Source: Notolepis coatsorum
Lineage: Eukaryota; Chordata; Actinopteri; Aulopiformes; Paralepididae
Length of the DNA stretch: 64,000 nt
Reading direction: 5' to 3'
Assembly (NCBI GenBank): GCA_963971535.1
Contig: OZ020594.1
Span: 111,708,751-111,772,750 of the forward strand
The position numbers were made by a program, and so were the translations under genes. The first letter of the stretch is position 1, and each line of letters starts with the position of its first letter. This document shows, in pieces, positions 21,376-31,460 of the stretch. Below the pieces are notes generated by a model, which saw only the letters and a list, made by a program, of their open reading frames with translations, was not told the DNA's origin and made no database searches.

Positions 21376-22985
21376 TTACCACATGCGCCTCCTATAGGCC
21401 TATAGCCCTACTTAATTCGGACCAAAAATTGCTCTCCAAGATCCTGTCCATGCGCCTAGAAAAAGTACTCCCTTTTATTATTAACGAAGATCAGACTGGT
21501 TTTATTAAGGGTAGGAACTCTACCGACAACATGAGACGGCTCCTTAATATCATCCAAATGACTCGTGAGACAGACCACCCCGCGGTGGTTCTGTCTCTCG
21601 ACGCGGAGAAGGCATTCGACCATGTAGCTGAATCTAACCCTCGCTGAATTTGGCCTAGGAGATACTTTTATTGATTGGGTCAAGGTTCTTTACAACTCAC
21701 GGATGTTGGCGGTCCTGACTAACGGACTTAGGTCTAACAACTTTCCTCTGCAACGGGGGAACCCCCAAGGGGATCCTCTTAGCCCTTTACTATTTGACAT
21801 GGCCATAGAACCACTCGCGCAGGCCATAAGGCAGTCAGCCGAGATCTCAGGTATTAGAGTGGGCGAGAGGGAACACAAAATCACTCTTTACGCGGACGAC
21901 GTACTGATCTTTATATCTAAACCTGACTCTTCAATTCCATGTCTAACCCGCATGATTTCCACATTTGGAACCTTCTCGGGGTACAAAATTAACTTTTCCA
22001 AATCCGAAGCAATGCCACTTGGGACACTTAAATCCATTCCGATCCTGCCCGAGCCCTTCCCATTTCGCTGGACGCCCTCCGGCTTTGTTTACTTAGGAGT
22101 ATTTGTGACACCCACCTATGATACATTGTTTAAGGCCAACTTTCCCCCCCTCTTAGACACCATAAGGGCAGACCTAGTTAGATGGGCCCCCTTACCAATC
22201 TCCTGGCTGGGTAGGATAGCCCTCGTCAAAATGAACGTACTCCCCAGACTATTATACCCTCTCCAAATGATCCCAGTGCTGCTGACAAACAAGGTTATCA
22301 AGGTGCTAGAAGGCTGGCTAAGCTCATTCATTTGGAATGGGAAGAAACCGCGTCTGAAAATGGCCAAATTACAGATGGATAGTGAAGATGGGGGTCTAGA
22401 CCTACCTAATATCAGACATTACCAACTAGCAGCACACCTTAGGGTACTGGTCGGCTGGTTCAGATTAGACCCACTGTCAATCTGGCTGGACATTGAATCC
22501 TCGCAATCTAAGTCCCCCCTATGGAACCTACTATTTATCAAGGACTTTAAGTCTGTTAGGAAAATATGCTCCAACCCCATCACACTATGCTCCGTCAAGG
22601 CCTGGAAGACTGTCCGTAAGGTGGAGGGCCGAGCCAAGCTGACCTCTCCTCTTACCCCGATCGTAGGCAATCCTGACTTTAAGCCAGACCAAATTGGCGG
22701 CGGCTTCAAGACCTGGCATAAGCAGGGCATAACTGATCTTGGCCACCTGTTTGATGGCCAGACCCTAATGTCCTTTACACAGCTGCAGCAGCGGTATGGC
22801 CTATTGAAAGCGGAATTTTTTAGATACCTACAAATTAGGCAGTTTATCACCAAGGACACCTCACTTTTAACTAACAGCTCCACCTCGCAGGTGGAGAAAG
22901 CCCTCTCCTTGCAGATCCCCAAAAAATAAATATCTATCTTCTATAGTACTCTAAACCTTAATTCATCGTTATCTTCCCTTGTTAC
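21376..22985 (+). pseudogene. L1 ORF2, reverse-transcriptase core
   Basis: Carries RT motifs YRPIALLNSDQKLLSKIL, DQTGFIKGRNSTDNMRRL, SLDAEKAFDHV, GNPQGDPLSPLLFDMAIEP and the catalytic YADDVLIF, followed by the L1 thumb and linker (GYKINFSKSEAM, WLGRIALVKMNVLPRLLY). A frameshift follows AEKAFDHV at about 21,630, and an in-frame stop lies at 22,927-22,929; coding resemblance goes on in the same frame (FYSTLNLNSSLSSLV) to the next insert at 22,986. Confidence 0.9.
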
Positions 22986-23569
22986 ATAAAAAGAAGCATG
23001 GAAGCTGGACCAGCACTCTCAGGTTCAAGTATTTAATAGCAGCCTGAAGTGGAAACAAACATGTTTCGGAACTCTTGTTCCTTCATCAGTGTTATGGCTA
23101 GCAATGAAATTACAGTCAAGATGGTGGTTATATACACCTGGTGGTTAATGACTTGGCAGGAAATGGCATCACGGCGCAGGTGTGCCTGAGTCTATTGGTC
23201 CACAATGACCAAAGGAAAGACCTATCAAAATAGAGTCTATTCGTAAATACACAAATTATACATATATAAACAAAAGCAAAAATACATTACATTACCAGAA
23301 ACTTGATATGTAACATGCCCGTAGTTTCTAGGGCTAATTGAGCCCCTTTACTTATTTAAATATTCTCTATTGAGAATCATAGGAAAAACATACCTCATGC
23401 TTGAAAACAACCACTTGAATTAAACCAAAATAATAATATTATAGGTAAAAGGTGCTTAAAGGAAACAGGTTAAAACGTTCTCTTCATTCATTCCTCTAGG
23501 TTCTATGCAATTAAACAGGTGGATATAATAACATTCCCGTTGCAATAGTAACTTGTGTCTGTCTCCCCC
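22986..23569. mobile_element. 584-bp insert in L1 ORF2 with 14-bp target duplication
   Basis: Flanked by a perfect 14-bp duplication TCTTCCCTTGTTAC (22,972-22,985 and 23,570-23,583), and the L1 codons rejoin exactly across it (SLVT then KQSWEKDL). A retroposed or transposed element is certain, but its family is not. It contains ATGTTTCGGAACTCTTGTTC and no coding frame. Confidence 0.8.
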
Positions 23570-24194
23570 TCTTCCCTTGTTACTAAACAGTCCTGGGAAA
23601 AAGACCTGGACATAGAGATCACAGATGTAGACTGGCAGGATGCATGGACCTACGCAAAAAAAATCTGTTTGCAACCGCACCAAGGCTATTCAAGTTAGAA
23701 TCTTGCACCGCATTCATATTACCCCCGCCCTTAAGAGTCAAATGGACCCCAATACATCCCCACTTTGCTTTAAATGCAAGATAGAGACTGGAAACCATGT
23801 CCACTGCTTTTGGACCTGTGTAAAGCTTCAGAGCTATTGGTCCGACATCGTAGAGGAACTATCTGACATATTTCACACCCCCATCGAGCTGGATTCCCTC
23901 TGCCTTTTACTGGGCCTCCCAGATATTCATATTGCCAATTTCAAACATAAGAGACTGTTCAATTTGTTGACATTTGCTGCTAGGAAGAACATCCTATTGT
24001 TTTGGATCAAGGATGAGGTCCCGTCAAAGAGGTCATGGCACAATATCATAATGGAATGCATTCCCTGTGAGTATATCACGTGCATGCTGCATTCCAAGTT
24101 GGACACTTTTTATGAAATCTGGGACCCTTATCTGTCACATACTGGACCTGCGCTGTCCACCACTGTACTCGCCGGATTTCCCCATTACCCGTAA
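23570..24194 (+). pseudogene. L1 ORF2, C-terminal cysteine-rich part
   Basis: The C-terminal domain of L1 ORF2 binds nucleic acid. A frameshift in the A run near 23,660 separates WQDAWTYAKK from the continuing frame NRTKAIQVRILHRIHITP. The Cys/His motif CFKCKIETGNHVHCFWTC is visible, then LLGLPDIHIANFKHKR and a usual L1 C terminus ending near HTGPAL. The stop at 24,192-24,194 is the natural end. Confidence 0.88.
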
Positions 24195-24279
24195 CCTCCC
24201 AATAGACCAATGCTGCCTTGTTTTGTCCGATTGTGCTGGCATTGTTGCCGAGGGAACCGTAACTGATGCGAAGGTGCTT

Positions 24280-24440
24280 ACATATACACGGACACATGCA
24301 CACGCTCACACCACACATACACGCATGCACAGTTTGCACACACACAAAACACACGTCACTCACACACATGCAACATGCAAGCACAAATTACGCAGGCATA
24401 TCAAACATTCACACATAAAACACGCACATAGGTAAGGCAC
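24280..24440. repeat. CA-rich low-complexity tract
   Basis: Runs of ACACACAT/CACACA in the presumed L1 3' UTR. Reading frames here are composition artefacts. Confidence 0.85.
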
Positions 24441-24449
24441 ACGCATTAA

Positions 24450-24577
24450 TTTTTTTTTATAAATGTTTTTATTTAAAATTTTCCAACATAGAACAAGACA
24501 TCACAATACAATAACATTGTATTGTGATGTCTTGTTCTATGTTGGAAAATTTTAAATAAAAACATTTATAAAAAAAA
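24450..24577. repeat. Perfect 62-bp palindrome arms at the L1 3' end
   Basis: Left arm 24,450-24,511 and right arm 24,515-24,577 are exact reverse complements around a tiny centre (CAATACAATAACATTGTATTG overall). The arm begins TTTTTTTTATAAATG and contains CCAACATAGAACAAGACATC. It could be two tail-to-tail copies of one LINE 3' end or a fold-back element. Confidence 0.9.
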
Positions 24578-24584
24578 ATAAAAA

Positions 24585-24783
24585 AATCGTACAATGGGAA
24601 AATACCTGACCCTGAATCTGTGGCTAGTAGAATACCGGAAAGGTCGGTCTAAAACGTCTTATCTACTGCTTTTTTGTCAATTAAAACACCTTGGAACAAC
24701 AAGTGAGTTGCGAGCCCCGCTTTGTTTTATGAAACAGATACTAGCCACAGATTCAGGGTCAGTTATTTTCCCATTGTACGAAT
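24585..24783. repeat. Fold-back MITE with 45-bp inverted ends
   Basis: The left end CGTACAATGGGAAAATA followed by CTGACCCTGAATCTGTGGCT is mirrored at the right end (AGCCACAGATTCAGGGTCAG, then TATTTTCCCATTGTACG). The loop is non-coding. It directly abuts the palindrome at 24,450-24,577. Confidence 0.88.
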
Positions 24784-24825
24784 TGTTAAGCTTATGGAAT
24801 GTAAGGGAAGTCTGATCCTAGGTCT

Positions 24826-25045
24826 GCATGGTTAAGGTTAAGGTTAAGGTTAGGCATTGTTTCGGAGTTGGTTAAGGTTAGAGTTTGTCTTAGAGAATGG
24901 CAATATTCTTTCTATGGTTAAGGTTAGGCATGGTTAAGGTTAAGGTTAAGGTTAGGCATTGTTTCGGAGTTGGTTAAGGTTAGAACAGTTAAGTTTAGGC
25001 GCTGTTAAGGAGCTGGTTAAGGTTAGAGTTTGTGTTAGAGAATGG
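24826..25045. repeat. GGTTAA-rich tandem repeats
   Basis: Several stretches of (GGTTAA)n alternate with GGCATTGTTTCGGAGTTGG and GGTTAGAGTTTGT. The same words occur near 3,340-3,390. The pattern resembles degenerate telomere-like repeats. Confidence 0.7.
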
Positions 25046-25143
25046 CAATAGACAGCTCCCAGCAGAGGGGCTGCAGAAATGGAGCTCAACCAATCAGAGA
25101 GGGGTCTGCAGAACTAGAGCTACTATTTGTATAGACGCGACAT

Positions 25144-25516
25144 AACCACTACGCGTGATTTTCCCCCGTAGCCTATGTTTGCTAAGACGCTCTCTGATTG
25201 GCTAGCCGCGTACAGCGAAGACCCTCTCTGATTGGTTTAGCGCCGAAGGGTCTCTTCCGCCTTGTACATATATATTCTCTGCTTCAAAGTGGTTATGCTT
25301 TGGCCCTCTTTCGAAGTGGGTTATGCTTAGTTAGGGTTAGGGTTAAGGTTAGGGTTAAGGTTAGGGTTAGGGAACAACATATCAATTGTTGTTGAATATG
25401 CGGAAGAGACCCTTCGGCACTAAACCAATCAGAGAGGATCTTCGCTGTACGCGGCTAGCCAATCAGAGAGCGTCTTCGCAAACATAGGCTATGGGAAAAA
25501 AATCACGCAACCACTA
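25144..25516. repeat. Fold-back element with TTAGGG-like centre
   Basis: About 120-bp arms: CGCTCTCTGATTGGCTAGCC and GAAGGGTCTCTTCCGC in the left arm return in reverse complement in the right (GCGGAAGAGACCCTTC, GGCTAGCCAATCAGAGAGCG). Between them, 25,318-25,372 is a run of TTAGGG and TTAAGG units, the vertebrate telomere motif with variants. No coding sequence is seen. Confidence 0.85.
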
Positions 25517-25554
25517 CACGCCCTACTCACAACCGTAACCACTACACCTCCCTG

Positions 25555-25680
25555 AAGGAATGTGAATCCCTACCCTCCTTCAAAACCACTCTCAAAGAGC
25601 ACCTACGGGTGGCTGCAATTAGAAACTGGCCCCGGTAAATGTCCAAATCCCCCCCCCCCACCAATGTACTGTTTCTTCCC
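25555..25680 (+). mobile_element. LINE family A relative, internal fragment
   Basis: Reads as the C-terminal peptide ECESLPSFKTTLKEHL, stop, and a C-rich 3' UTR start. The mirror partner is at 12,470-12,600. Confidence 0.7.
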
Positions 25681-25689
25681 CTTCGGATG

Positions 25690-25995
25690 TACATGGGGTT
25701 CAGTATGCTGCTTGGTATGGGAACAGAATTTTTCCCCTCCAGATAAGATAAACCCAAAGGAAAAACATGCAGAACAGATCTCTAACGCTGTCGCGTCCCT
25801 GACGAAGATGGACAGGAGCACTTGGATTGGTCCCCGGGCGCGGCCCACGCCACAGCCCATGTCTGCTCCCGGCTGCCCTTGGGGGGGAAGGACGACGGGG
25901 TGGGAAAAGTGCAGAGAGACATTTCATCAGTGCATGTGTGAGTGTTCCTGTGTGTCGCCCATCTCGCATGCGTGTGTTCTTCTTCTAAAAAAGTA
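25690..25995 (+). mobile_element. SINE copy (ATT-tailed family), right arm
   Basis: Contains AAACCCAAAGGAAAAACATG, CTAACGCTGTCGCGTCC and TCTGCTCCCGGCTGCCC. It lies antisense just beyond the right zinc-finger stop codon, as its partner does in the left arm. Confidence 0.6.
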
Positions 25996-26084
25996 CATGG
26001 GGTTTCTATTTAATATACTGCAAACTGTGTTTGGGGACCTGTTCTCTTTATTCTTTTCAAGTCTACTCTCAGCTTAAACGGTTT

Positions 26085-27961
26085 CTAAAATGGTTTCTTT
26101 CCTGTATGAGTTCTAGTGTGTTTCTTCATATTTCCTTTATCATTGAACCCTTTCTCACAAACTGAACAACTAAATGGTTTCTCTCCAGTATGAGTTATCA
26201 TGTGTGTCTTCAGATGTGTTTGCTGCCTGAAACCTTTCCCACAAACTGAACAACTAAATGGTTTCTCTCCAGTATGTGTTCTCATGTGTGTCTTCAGACT
26301 TTCTTTATGCCTGAACCCTTTCCCACAAACTGAACAAACAAAAGGTTTCTCTCCAGTATGTGTTCTCATGTGTGTCTTCAGATGTGCCTTCATACTGAAC
26401 CCTTTCTCACAAACTGAACAGCTAAATGGTTTCTCTCCAGTATGAGTTATCATGTGTCTCTTCAGATTTGTTTGCTGATTGAACCCTTTCCCACAAACTG
26501 AACAAAGAAAAGGTTTCTCTCCAGTATGAATTATCATGTGTGTCTTCAGACTTGTTTGCTGACTGAACCCTTTCCCACAAACTGAACAACTAAATGGTTT
26601 CTCTCCAGTATGAGTTATCATGTGTTTCTTCAGATCTGCCTTCATACTGAACCCTTTCCCACAAACTGAACAACTAAATGGTTTCTCTCCAGTATGAGTT
26701 ATCATGTGTTTCTTCAGATCTCCCTTCATACTGAACCCTTTCCCACAAACTGAACAAACAAAAGGTTTCTCTCCAGTATGAGTTATCATGTGTGTCTTCA
26801 GATGTGCCTTCACACTGAAACCTTTCCCACAAACTGAACAGCTAAATGGTTTCTCTCCAGTGTGAGTTATCATGTGTGTCTTCAGACTTGTTTGCTGAAT
26901 GAACCATTTCCCACAAACTGAACAAAGAAATGGTTTCTCTCCAGTATGTGTTATCATGTGTCTCTTCAGATCTCCCTTCATACTGAACCCTTTCCCACAA
27001 ACTGAACAAAGAAATGGTTTCTCTTCAGTATGTGTTCTCATGTGTCTCTTCAGATTTGCCTTCATACTGAACCCTTTCTCACAAACTGAACAGCTAAATG
27101 GTTTCACTCCGGTATGATTTTTTACGTGTATCTTCAGATCTCTCTTCTTGCTGAATCCAGGCCTGTTAGACAACGTTTGTATTTTCTGTGTCTTCTTTTC
27201 TTTTAGTGCCATCAAACCTGGACCTCCACTCTCCTTCCATTCATCACCGTCATCAGTCTCAGCTCCAGAACTGTCATCATCACCGTCATCAGTCTCAGTT
27301 AGAGAACAGTCTGAAGAGAGAGGCTGGTTATCTCTAGTTGGTTCTAAATCACCAGCTGGATCTAAGTTACTGGTTAGTTCTGCTACTCCACAGTCCTCTC
27401 CTTCAGGTTCTGTTTTCATGTGTTCATTTGAGGTGCTGGGTAAAGAGTATGCTTCTCTGTTTTTCTCCCTTTGGGTTTGAAGAGGCTGGAAGGACAGAGC
27501 GTTCTCTTGACCATCTTCACATTTCACTGGGTCTACTGTGATCTTGGAGAGATCAGCTTCTTCCAGCCCTTGATCTTGTTCATCTTTAATCTGCTCTGGG
27601 TCCCGGTTTTGGCTGAGTTGTGAGGACAGAGTGTTCTCACCTTCATTTTCACATTTCATAGGTTGTAAGGTCATCTTGGAGCCATCAGCCTCCTCTAGAT
27701 CTTGACACAGTTCCTCCTGTTCCTCTTTAATCTGGAGGGGCTCTGTGTCCTGGGTTTGGCTGAGCTGTGAGGACTGAGGTTTCTCTTCATCATGTTCACT
27801 CTTCACAGAGACAGGAAGCTCCTCTCCCTCCTGACTGATCCAGAGTTCCTCCTGTTCCTCTTTCATCTGTAGGAGCTCTGGCTCCTCCTGGACCAGACTG
27901 GGGCTCCTCTCCTGCTGCTCAGGGGGAACCTCCTCTTCACAGACAGGGAGCTGTGGGGGGT
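26085..27961 (-). CDS. C2H2 zinc-finger protein, right copy (last exon)
   Basis: Paralogue of the 8,309-9,993 exon, with the same splice acceptor (CCTCCCTCCAG) before DPPQLPVCEEEVPPEQQ, so the exon starts at 27,961 although the frame is open to 28,058. About 625 residues. The acidic N-terminal unit EELWISQEGEELPVSVKS is present once, not twice. After the acidic stretch and one degenerate finger come twelve C2H2 fingers with HTGEKPF linkers. Finger helices include MKANLK, MKGDLK, QQTSLK, VKAHLK, MKADLK, QQTNLK, HKESLK, QQTHLK and DKGNMK. The frame is intact and ends KKPF, four residues earlier than the left copy. A nuclear sequence-specific DNA-binding role is inferred. First exons were not found. 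The two genes converge on the L1-filled spacer. Confidence 0.9.
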
Positions 27962-28179
27962 CTGGAGGGAGGAATAATAATAATATGAATAACAAACAAA
28001 GATGCAGTAGATAACTTTTCACTATTAAGTGAAACTCTGCAACTGAAAGTAGAAACACAATCGATCAATTATTGTTTGGCTACAAAACCAGAAAATCTCA
28101 ATCATGCCTCATCACGCTGTCAATCACAACTTGGAGGTTGATCAGATGTTGTCAGGAGGTGAAAATGTAAACAAACAGA

Positions 28180-28440
28180 GTGAGACTTGAGGTTCTCCAA
28201 ACTAAACAAGGTAACTATGGATAGCTGAAATACTTATGGATTGTTAGCTTGACCAATTACCTTTTTTACTTGAGTTGGGGCAACTGTTGTAATTCCTACA
28301 CTGTTCACCGGATTTAGATGTAATTAAAGCTGGAAGTCTGCACTTGAAGCACACCTGTATTTCAATTCAAGTCCATTATGGTGTTGTACAGAGCCAGAAT
28401 TAGTAAAATTGTGTCAATGTCCAAATAATTATGGACCAAC
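28180..28440. mobile_element. Short transposon remnant, right arm
   Basis: Mirror of 7,826-8,090, ending GGACCAACTGTG. Non-coding. Confidence 0.4.
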
Positions 28441-28464
28441 TGTGTAAAGTCAGAATATAAGCCC

Positions 28465-29745
28465 CAGGGGTGAATGGAGTCCCCCACCGGGTTTATAAAA
28501 GTGCACCTGATGTACTCAGATTCTTGTGGAGGTTATTGAGAGTAGTATGGGATAAACAGGTTATACCAAAAGCTTGGGTTAGAGCAGAAGGAATCCTAAT
28601 CCCCAAGGAGAAAGAGTCCTCACTGTTAAGCCAGTTTCTGACTATATCCCTCCTGAATGTAGAAGGTAGGGCTGTCCCCGACTAAGGATTTGGATAGTCG
28701 ACTATGATTAGCCAAAATTTGCCATTAGTCGACAAAAAAAAAAAAGGGATATTTTTTTTTATCATTCCATTTGGGCTGTGGGGGCTGCTTAATGGCTGAA
28801 GGAGTCGACTGAAGGCTTCTTGTCCTCTGCAAAAGCATGCAATTGGTCCACTGATGGATACATCTTGATATTTGTCTAGTCTAGTGTGTTCATTAGATGG
28901 TGAAATCCTCTTTCAGTGCCTCTGTCACTGTGCCTGTTTTCTTAGGCAGTTAGCCTCCGGTATGCGTGCCATTAGCGTTAGCCACGCTTCTAGGCCTCTT
29001 TTCTTTTCGAAAGAATGATTAAAAAAAAGAAAGATATTTGCATTCGACTAAGAGGTTGGCAGTCGACTACGGCTCCTTTCGACCGATTAGTCGACTAATC
29101 GACTAATAGGGGTCAGCCCTAGTAGAAGGTAAGATTTTCGTAACTGTAATGGCACAGAGGCTCGCAAACTACCTAGAAAGGGACAGCAGTGCAGAAAGCA
29201 GTGCAGAAAGCAGGAATCCCAGGGTTTGCTGTATGTATAGAACACGCAAGCATGATATGGCACCAGATTCAATCAGCCAAGATAGAGAAAAGAGACTTAC
29301 AGGTGGTATTTCTAGAGTGGTTGTTAACAAGAAAACAGTTAAATTCATCCAGAGGACTTTTCACGTTGATGATGGACTGACGAGCATAACATCTGGCAAT
29401 CCAGCTCGTCAAAGAAGCAAGCGAACTCTGCAGCACAGGAAAGCTCAGACTTCATAAGTTCGTCTCCAACAGGAATCAATACCAAAGGAAGAGTGAGCCG
29501 AAAGTGTCAACCTGGACATGGCTTGGAAGGGAGTGATAGCTTAGATATGCAGACTTGGCAGCAGAAACTGAACAGTGAGGATGTAAAGCTAGGGTTTGTC
29601 CGGCGGAAGTAGGATGCAGAGGATTTATAGCACGATCGGCTTCACCATTATTGGGAGAGTTGGGGATTCGTGGGCGGAGGTTGAAAAAAGCGGTAAATGA
29701 GATGTCAGTGGATTTGGTTGAGGAGAAATAATGTCAGCTGGGGGC
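28465..29745 (+). pseudogene. Decayed reverse-transcriptase relic, right arm
   Basis: Peptide traces resemble a fish RT family: NGVPHRVYKSAPDVLRFLW with WVRAEGILIPKEKE and LLNVEGR (28,470-28,666), then after a MITE VMAQRLANYLERD and QKAGIPGFAVCIEHASMIWH (29,146-29,260), then a C-terminal-like block near 29,600-29,730 (RGFIARSASPLL-like in a shifted frame). Most of the central catalytic region is missing and several frames are needed, so it is inactive. It is older than the MITE and older than the inverted duplication. The exact LINE clade is uncertain. Confidence 0.6.
28667..29121. mobile_element. hAT-type MITE, right arm
   Basis: Mirror of 7,155-7,604, with ends TAGGGCTGTCCCC and GTCAGCCCTA and perfect 8-bp duplications GTAGAAGG at 28,659-28,666 and 29,122-29,129. 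Confidence 0.9.
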
Positions 29746-31456
29746 CAACATAAACAAAGGGTACGAGTATTCTTTTCTTCTCTGTTGTTGCGGTTTCATG
29801 TGTAATATTGTAGGAATTGTACTTTTGACATAGGATAACAGGGAGGTGAGGCGTGTGAATATCATGGAAAAGTGGGAGCTAGCATGGGGGGGGGGGTTCT
29901 GGGAGGCTGGAACTAACCGCTGAACCCGAGGTTGTGGGCCTAACTTGAAGAAACACCAGTGAAGGGAGGCACCCACTTGATAACCCTGGTTATATGCTGA
30001 CTCCTGTTGCTTTTTATTTATCTGCATGGTGGATTGTGATGGCCATTGGGTTTCTTCATTGAGCGTGGGTGTAATATAAATAATGTGTAATTGTCAATTC
30101 ACTGGTAAAGTGCCATATGTTATATTGTATGTATTTGTTTGGATTTCTTCCATTATATGCATTGTGCCTGCCAAGTTGGGTTCATGGCAGCAGTTCCCTT
30201 TGCTCACCAGTAGGTGGCTTACCTGGCTGCGTCTAGTTTTTTACCAACGGATTTCCAGTTCCGCGTTCTGTGATCCGATTGGCCACAGACGTTAAAGTCA
30301 ACATTTATAAAGTCAGAATAAAGTCAAAATCTTTAGATTAATCTCTTAAACCCTAGCCATATTTTCAGAAAATTCACTTAAAAGTAAACAGCCAAGTAAA
30401 TGGAGGATTGCTCCACTTCTACAAGGTCCATTTGCATGTTCATGGTATCTAGGGACATGTATAATAATAATACATTGGATTTTAAGAGAGAAGCACCTTT
30501 CTCAGACTCAAGGACACTGTACAAGCAAAGGGTAGAAAAAAAGAAAAGATTTAGAAAAAACAAAAGATACAAAATAAAATTATGAATATATGTATATAGT
30601 AACAACAGGACCTGTGAATGTATGGACCTCTGGGAATGTATTCTCAGTGTCAGATATATTGTGTATGTTACTATGCTTGAGTAAATTGTAATGAACCAAA
30701 GGAGAATATCAATTATTATTATTTATAAGTTTTTTCCATCTTTGACGGTGAATAACACCAAGCTAACATTGACCAGACATGAGATTTACCTGAACTGATT
30801 TAGCACCTTCATGAGATCAAGTGTACAAAATATCTAAGCAAATTAATAAAGGGCAGATGATTTACAGGTTTTTTTGTAGATATAGTACTGGATTTTGCCA
30901 CCCAGACACATGCAATTTGAAATGAAATGAATATAGAATATAAGGCCTAAAGATGACCTTATTATGGCCAAGTCATACATCAATGGATCGGATCCAATGG
31001 CAGACTTAAATCTGGATTTAGTACCACCAGGCGCCCCTGACAGGGCAGCAAACACGTGATTGAAATCTACTGTAAGTACAGTTACTTTTATATATGTCCA
31101 TAGCTCCTCCATTTTTCACCAGATTGCGACACGTTTTTGTAGACGTTCACAGAAAGGTAAATAAATAATGTATGTTGTATTTAATGGCAATAACGTTCAG
31201 GTTTGTTCGACCCGTGAGATACAATCATGAAGAAAACTTAAAAAAATTATTTAAAAAAAAAACAGCTTAAACAGGGGCTGGTGTGAGCTGGGTAGTGTAG
31301 TTTTATGAAATTTCAACGTCCATCGAAAGCCCTGGGACTCCTCTATTTTAGGACTACAACGGGTTCATGACGGTGTCATTTCCTCACGTCTAATTCATCT
31401 GATTTCCAATCGAATGATTTCAATAAACACATAATTCGCTAATAACACTTAACCCC
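29746..31456. other. Duplicated flank without a gene
   Basis: Mirrors 2,303-4,195 except for a right-only block at about 30,336-30,960. 30,294-30,335 has the words AAAGTCAACATTTATAAAGTC, which form a tandem array at 40,926-41,110. No convincing ORF. Confidence 0.65.
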
Positions 31457-31460
31457 TTAA

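Larger units (their letters stand above)
13330..24450 (+). mobile_element. L1/Tx1-type LINE, near full length, broken by four insertions
   Basis: ORF1 at 13,476-14,399 and an ORF2 starting at 15,410 and ending at 24,194 are typical of L1-group elements. ORF2 pieces follow in order: endonuclease (15,410-15,721, 16,222-16,347, 18,853-19,150), reverse transcriptase (19,830-20,034, 21,376-22,985) and cysteine/histidine C-terminal region (23,570-24,194). Inserts lie at 15,722-16,209, 16,348-18,852, about 20,037-21,375 and 22,986-23,569. The 5' edge near 13,330 is inferred. The 3' UTR is CA-rich. It occupies the spacer of the large inverted duplication. Confidence 0.9.

Noticed and set aside
24067-24435. 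Thr/His-rich frame beyond the L1 stop
   Set aside because: Translation of CA-dinucleotide repeats.
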